Both the position numbers and the translations under genes were made by a program. From Conidiobolus incongruus B7586 (lineage: Eukaryota; Entomophthoromycota; Entomophthoromycetes; Entomophthorales; Conidiobolaceae), in contig JNEM01008709.1 in NCBI GenBank assembly GCA_000697335.1, positions 1 through 36,438 on the forward strand: a stretch of DNA of 36,438 nucleotides, given 5' to 3'. Of the stretch, positions 32,238-36,438 are shown piece after piece (the first letter of the stretch is position 1; each line of letters opens with the position of its first letter). The notes below the pieces were generated by a model that saw only the letters and a program-made list of their open reading frames with translations, had not been told where the DNA came from and made no database searches.

Positions 32238-33830
32238 TTATTTAGCGCCTCCGGGAATCAGGTTTGGCCCTGTTGCGTGCGAAACTGGAGGAATGGTGCC
32301 AGTCTTGGCATCGGTAATATTGTTAGGAGAAGTGGGTCCTGCTATTGGGGTATCAGTACCAGTGGTAGTGGGTGGAGTTAAAGGTGTGCTAGTTACAGGA
32401 GGGGCTTCTTTTGCAGCTGGTGTATCAGTTGGAGCGGCGCTTGGAGTGGCAGCAGAAGTAGCAGTCACAGCAGGATCAGTGGTTGTTTGGGCCAAGCTAG
32501 TATCGGGAGGAGTTAATGGAGCAGGTGCATTTTGAGTAGCTGTGACCTCTTGAGGGACTGTAGAGCTGTCAGCAGCAGCAGTAGTGGTTGCTGTGGCTCC
32601 TGGTGCGGTAACAACAGGAGGAACGTTGGAATCGTTACCAGGTCTAATAACACCTTCAGCTTTTTTGGAAATTTCTTCCCACCATTCCATTGCTTCTTCA
32701 TAGGTATTAAATTTGAGCTCATAATCAGTATCTGATTTGAATAGCTTGCCACCGGCTTTCTGAGTTACAATGAATTCCGTTGATGTGGGTTTAGGTGCTG
32801 GTCCAAGTGTAGAATGACTTAAATCAATACTAAAGTCGGGTTCCTTATGCAAATGAAGTTCAGATGAGGGGAATGCATGTAGGAACCCAGTAGGAGTTAA
32901 ATAAGCATAATGATCTTTATAAGATTTGAACAGTCCAATTCCACTCTTGTACTTCAAGGGTCCTGACTTGGTAGTTTCAAGTAAAGGATTGTCACGCTCA
33001 GGGTAGTACACGTCTTCAAATGTGAGCTTTTGGTTTTCACCAGGGATTACATTAGGATGATTTTGAGCAAATCTGCTCCACTCTCCATTATCTGGGAATG
33101 TGGTAGCAAGCGTGTCAATCCTGGTCGTGAATTGCGTCAACTCCATCATGCTCTTACTCTTCCACTCAAAATAGTTTTTGAGGATCTTCTTGATGGTAGA
33201 GACGATACTTTCTTCAAATACACTGAGCGAATGGGTAGAAGATTGCATAGCCTTAATGTAGGCGTTTTGTTCATCCACACTTTTGTGTAGCTGACGTTTA
33301 AGATCATGATTCACCAGCCAAGGATCCTCACGCGTGCTACTCTCAGAAGTCGTAGGCTCCATAGCTTTAGACAAATTAGTCATGTGCTCATGAGTATGAG
33401 AGTGGCTCCTATTCAAACTCTTGTTGATTTTTTCATACTCAGCCTCCACTTCTTTATGTTTTCTCTTAATATCGTTCTTCAAAGTGTTTAGATCTTTAAG
33501 TGTCTCATTAGTGATACTTTTAGCAGTTTTAGTGTAGACTTCGCTCAACTCATTATGATAGTCCTTGAATAATTGGGTTAAATGCTGAATACCTGGCTCA
33601 TTTTCTGGAATGAAGAACTGGTGATCTTTGAATGGAACAGTTATAGTTGAATGGGTCTTAAGAAGACCTTTTGAAAAAGACTCTTCTGCAGAAGCGACCT
33701 CTTCGAAATGCTTGATATAATCTTTAACCACTTGTTTCCATGCCAATAACCTTTGCTCGAGAAGTTGAGTATTTGGAGTAGGGTCCCCCTCAGTACTGAA
33801 GGACGAGGTTGTATCAGTTCTAGTAGTCAT
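32238..33830 (-). CDS. Slm1-like BAR and PH domain protein
   Basis: This intronless 530-residue protein has the layout of Slm1/Slm2 and related fungal proteins. Residues about 20-265 form a BAR-like helical region (LLEQRLLAWKQVVKDYIKHF, then long Lys/Glu heptad helices). Residues about 290-400 form a PH domain (SGPLKYKSGIGLFKSYKDHY, ending EEAMEWWEEISKKAEGV). The last 130 residues are a Pro/Thr/Ala-rich disordered tail. In yeast, Slm proteins bind PI(4,5)P2 at the plasma membrane, sit in eisosomes, and carry stress signals to TORC2 and calcineurin. The same membrane-signalling role is likely but inferred. The tail's PxIxIT-like calcineurin motif, known from yeast Slm proteins, is not obvious. 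Confidence 0.88.
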   Translation of the reverse strand: MTTRTDTTSSFSTEGDPTPNTQLLEQRLLAWKQVVKDYIKHFEEVASAEESFSKGLLKTHSTITVPFKDHQFFIPENEPGIQHLTQLFKDYHNELSEVYTKTAKSITNETLKDLNTLKNDIKRKHKEVEAEYEKINKSLNRSHSHTHEHMTNLSKAMEPTTSESSTREDPWLVNHDLKRQLHKSVDEQNAYIKAMQSSTHSLSVFEESIVSTIKKILKNYFEWKSKSMMELTQFTTRIDTLATTFPDNGEWSRFAQNHPNVIPGENQKLTFEDVYYPERDNPLLETTKSGPLKYKSGIGLFKSYKDHYAYLTPTGFLHAFPSSELHLHKEPDFSIDLSHSTLGPAPKPTSTEFIVTQKAGGKLFKSDTDYELKFNTYEEAMEWWEEISKKAEGVIRPGNDSNVPPVVTAPGATATTTAAADSSTVPQEVTATQNAPAPLTPPDTSLAQTTTDPAVTATSAATPSAAPTDTPAAKEAPPVTSTPLTPPTTTGTDTPIAGPTSPNNITDAKTGTIPPVSHATGPNLIPGGAK

Positions 33831-33849
33831 TCAATTATATAATAATAAT

Positions 33850-35430
33850 ATTTTATCAGTTAATTATTATTTTATTCAGGTATCAAGTCGTTTTGATATT
33901 TCTCACAACAAATGAGAGACTAAATGTTTATTTATACGAATGCATTCGAAACAATGAAAATTTGCTTAATTTAGTTCTGTTAAGAATTATTCACCTCAGT
34001 TCTTCAAATGAACATCACGAGATTATTACGTCATAATTAATGCTATATGCTGAAGATTAGGTCATTCTATTACGATATTATCAGATTGTTAACATCACTC
34101 AGCCATCGATTTCGAGACTATAAAATGATAAAATTATCCCATTCAATTTATACCATATATCTGTGACTTATAACGACAAGCTCCATTAGATTCAAGTATC
34201 TTATTACTCAAAAAAGGATATATAATATAAATTTATCTGAACATTTAACTAATTTGATTATGAAAAAATTAATAATTAAAATTTAAATCATTCAATAATC
34301 AAAAAGACAAACTTATCAATATTATGAATGCATCGAACTGATAAATATTGTTTGCATAAAATTTGAATGAAATCATTTATTATTTTATTTTGCAATTTGG
34401 TCATTTGTTTTGAAGATATAATAAGAATGATTCAGTCTATTAGGCTGTGATTAGTTGAATTGTAATTATTTTTAATGGTGTTATTTATATTGATTAACCT
34501 TGATGAGTCTTTAAGAACTATAGTTTCTTGATTAAAAATATAATAAAGACATACTATGGTTGAACGAAATATGTAATTCCTTTATAAGATTCATTCTGAT
34601 ATTGATATATTGAATGTTTCTGTGTAATAATATCTAAATAAAATATAGAGTATTTGAATATATTCATTTTAATTATATATTGTTATTCAATCTATATGTT
34701 TTTTAGATTCCAAGAATGGTATTAACAAAATCTAAAAATATTATTAATTTGAAACTATGATTCATAATTTATTTTTATAATATCTTTTTCCAAAATATGA
34801 AAATTCTTGTTCATAATTAAACTTATCCAAAGTTAATCAAATTTAATTACTTTTGTCTAAGTCTTGTATAAAGTCTGGAGACCCTAAAGGGGTAAGCCTT
34901 AATATCAATCCTAGAAGACTAATTTGATTGATTGTTAAATAATAAAACAATACATTCCTAACAGAAATAATATTTCAATTCATATTTATATCATATTAAG
35001 GATATTTAAAAACCTTGTTTGATGTAAGCTATATATATAAATATCCATAATTACCATACTATTTCATATAATATCTATTATTAATAATTGACTTATATCA
35101 AAGGTATTCTCTTATTTTATTGAGTAATTTTTGTAAAGATCTATAATAAGATTTTTTTTAATATTTCTTTTATATCTTTAATATGTATTTTATTTTTTTT
35201 TATTTTTAACATTTAAATTAAAGAAAAAAATAATAATGATTAATAATTAATTCGGTTAGTTTTTAATATCAAAGGTTTTTAATTCTATTTTTCTTGTAAT
35301 ATTTATATAAATATTTCATAACTTATGATAATTATGTAAAAATTTTAAAATCTTCAAAACTTTACTTATTTTTTAGATCAATAAAAATCAATTAGTAATT
35401 TTAATAATTTATATCTAAATTTTAGTTAAT
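33850..35430. other. AT-rich region upstream of the Slm1-like gene
   Basis: No gene is supported. One small GC-richer island with a CCCCTTTAGGG-type hairpin is at about 34862-34912. The rest is AT-rich with no repeat I could match. Confidence 0.5.
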
Positions 35431-35435
35431 TATTC

Positions 35436-36438
35436 TATTATTAGTATAAAAATTTAAATATGATAAATTTTTTAATTTCTGATCTTTCAAATATATTATA
35501 AGCTTTGAAAAATTATTTATATATAAAATAAACTCGCTTGAAAAATAAGTCATTAAATTAATAATATAATGGTTTTTATTAATATTTTAATCAATTCTAA
35601 TTTGACTAAACTAATATTAAACTATATAATTAATATATATGTTTTATTTATAATAATAATATATATATATAGTGAAATTTAAATAATTATTTACTGATAT
35701 TGTAAGTGTAATGGTAGTTAAACCAATATAATATAGAGGAAGACTTGATATAAGGGTAGTATAGCATAGAATGTGGTAAGATAACATGGAATATAGTGTG
35801 TAAATATAAACAAAGTTTAATTAAGCTTCAAATTAAAATAAGTCACTGATATATTAAGACTTATATTAGGTAGTGCTAATATACTATAATATTGATAAAA
35901 TGTAGTCTCAATTTTAGAAGTAATATAAAAGATAAGAAATAGTAAAAATTAAGAGGAAAAAAAAGAACCTAGTTTATTAAATAACTCAATACTATTTATA
36001 TAATTAATTTAACTATAAAAGTATAAATTAATTATATAATTAATTATTAATTGAATTATATAGAAGTATATATAAGGATTCAGAGGATTAGTTTCTTAAC
36101 AGATATATTAAGATTAAGGGTTTAATTAAAATAAGTTATAAATTTGAAAGTTTTAGCTATAATAAGAAAATTAATACTTAATATAACTATCTTTTATTTT
36201 TTAACTTTTTTAAATTTATAAGGTATAAAATTTACTAGCTTTATATATTAAACCAAACTAATATTATTTTAAGCTTCTTAAATATACTTTTAAAATTAAT
36301 TTAAATTTCCTTTTAGGGAAAACTTTAATTAATTTTTTAATTAATCTTAAAGATATTTAATTAAATTAAATTAAAATTAAAAAATTAAAGAAATTATTTA
36401 TAATAATTTTTATTATTATTTTTAAGCTATTTAATAAT
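35436..36438 (+). mobile_element. TIR-element family, copy C (left part; runs off the right edge)
   Basis: The first 100 bp match the left end of copy B (12734 onward). They share a TATTAGTA-type terminus, then a long common block (AAATTTTTTAATTTCTGAT near 35465-35483) and a following ATATTATAAG...TTTGAAA block. From about 35690 to 36110 it has internal DNA absent from copy B but found inverted at about 15590-16010, so this is a longer version of the family. No transposase frame is open. The right end is beyond the window. Confidence 0.7.

Noticed and set aside
32197-32535. Plus-strand Val/Gly/Ala-rich frame opposite the C-terminal tail of the Slm1-like gene
   Set aside because: It is the antisense of a Pro/Thr/Ala-rich low-complexity tail, which opens the opposite strand by composition alone.
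1-36438. LTR or retroelement origin for the repeated AT-rich segments
   Set aside because: The ends are inverted, not direct, repeats, and no protein fragment of such an element is visible.
1-36438. U6 snRNA, 5S rRNA or CRISPR-like arrays
   Set aside because: I looked for the ACAGAGA-type and 5S internal-promoter motifs and for regularly spaced repeats and found none. Only the two tRNA genes are convincing RNA genes.

Overview
The window is eukaryotic nuclear DNA from what looks like a very AT-rich, early-diverging (zygomycete-type) fungus. Intergenic DNA is extremely AT-rich. Genes are noticeably richer in GC, and most are cut by short introns of 49-62 nt with GTAA/GTAT donors and TAG acceptors. 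Fungal marks are a QCR8-type complex III subunit, an Slm1-like BAR-PH protein, farnesyltransferase beta and a CENP-Q-like protein. A Conidiobolus-like member of the Entomophthoromycotina would fit the base composition and gene style, but that is a guess, not something the sequence proves.

Layout. The left 17 kb is a gene-poor accessory region holding a small alkaline phosphatase family: one intact gene on + (3744-5777), one intact gene on - (7270-9303), converging on a spacer that carries a tRNA-Leu, and a third decayed copy on - (about 11665-14789). The decayed copy is split by a roughly 1.15 kb DNA-transposon-like insertion with 24-bp terminal inverted repeats. Relatives of that insertion lie at the left edge (1-789), at the right edge (35436-36438), and as an inverted fragment near 15590-16010. 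The family has no recognisable transposase here.

From 17.5 to 25.5 kb is a compact housekeeping block: a CENP-Q-like kinetochore protein and PPIL2/Cyp60 (both +), GPATCH11 (-, convergent with PPIL2 at 97 bp), a GC-richer stretch with no clear gene (22.7-23.3 kb), tRNA-Thr(AGU) (+), the farnesyltransferase beta subunit (-) and QCR8 (+). From 27.2 to 33.9 kb there are a multi-exon coiled-coil protein of unknown function (-), a small secreted Asn/Gln-rich protein (+) and the Slm1-like BAR-PH protein (-). Long AT-rich stretches between these hold no gene I can support.

The housekeeping genes do not form a pathway. The most informative signals are: (1) the two intact phosphatase genes share nucleotide-identical tracts next to clearly diverged stretches, the signature of gene conversion across an inverted pair; (2) a third copy that decayed and was invaded by a TIR element; (3) that element family itself, in at least four copies within 36 kb; and (4) several unusual gene-structure details (a 24-nt in-frame intron-like segment, a probable missed last exon, a secreted N/Q-rich protein with similar motifs at both ends).
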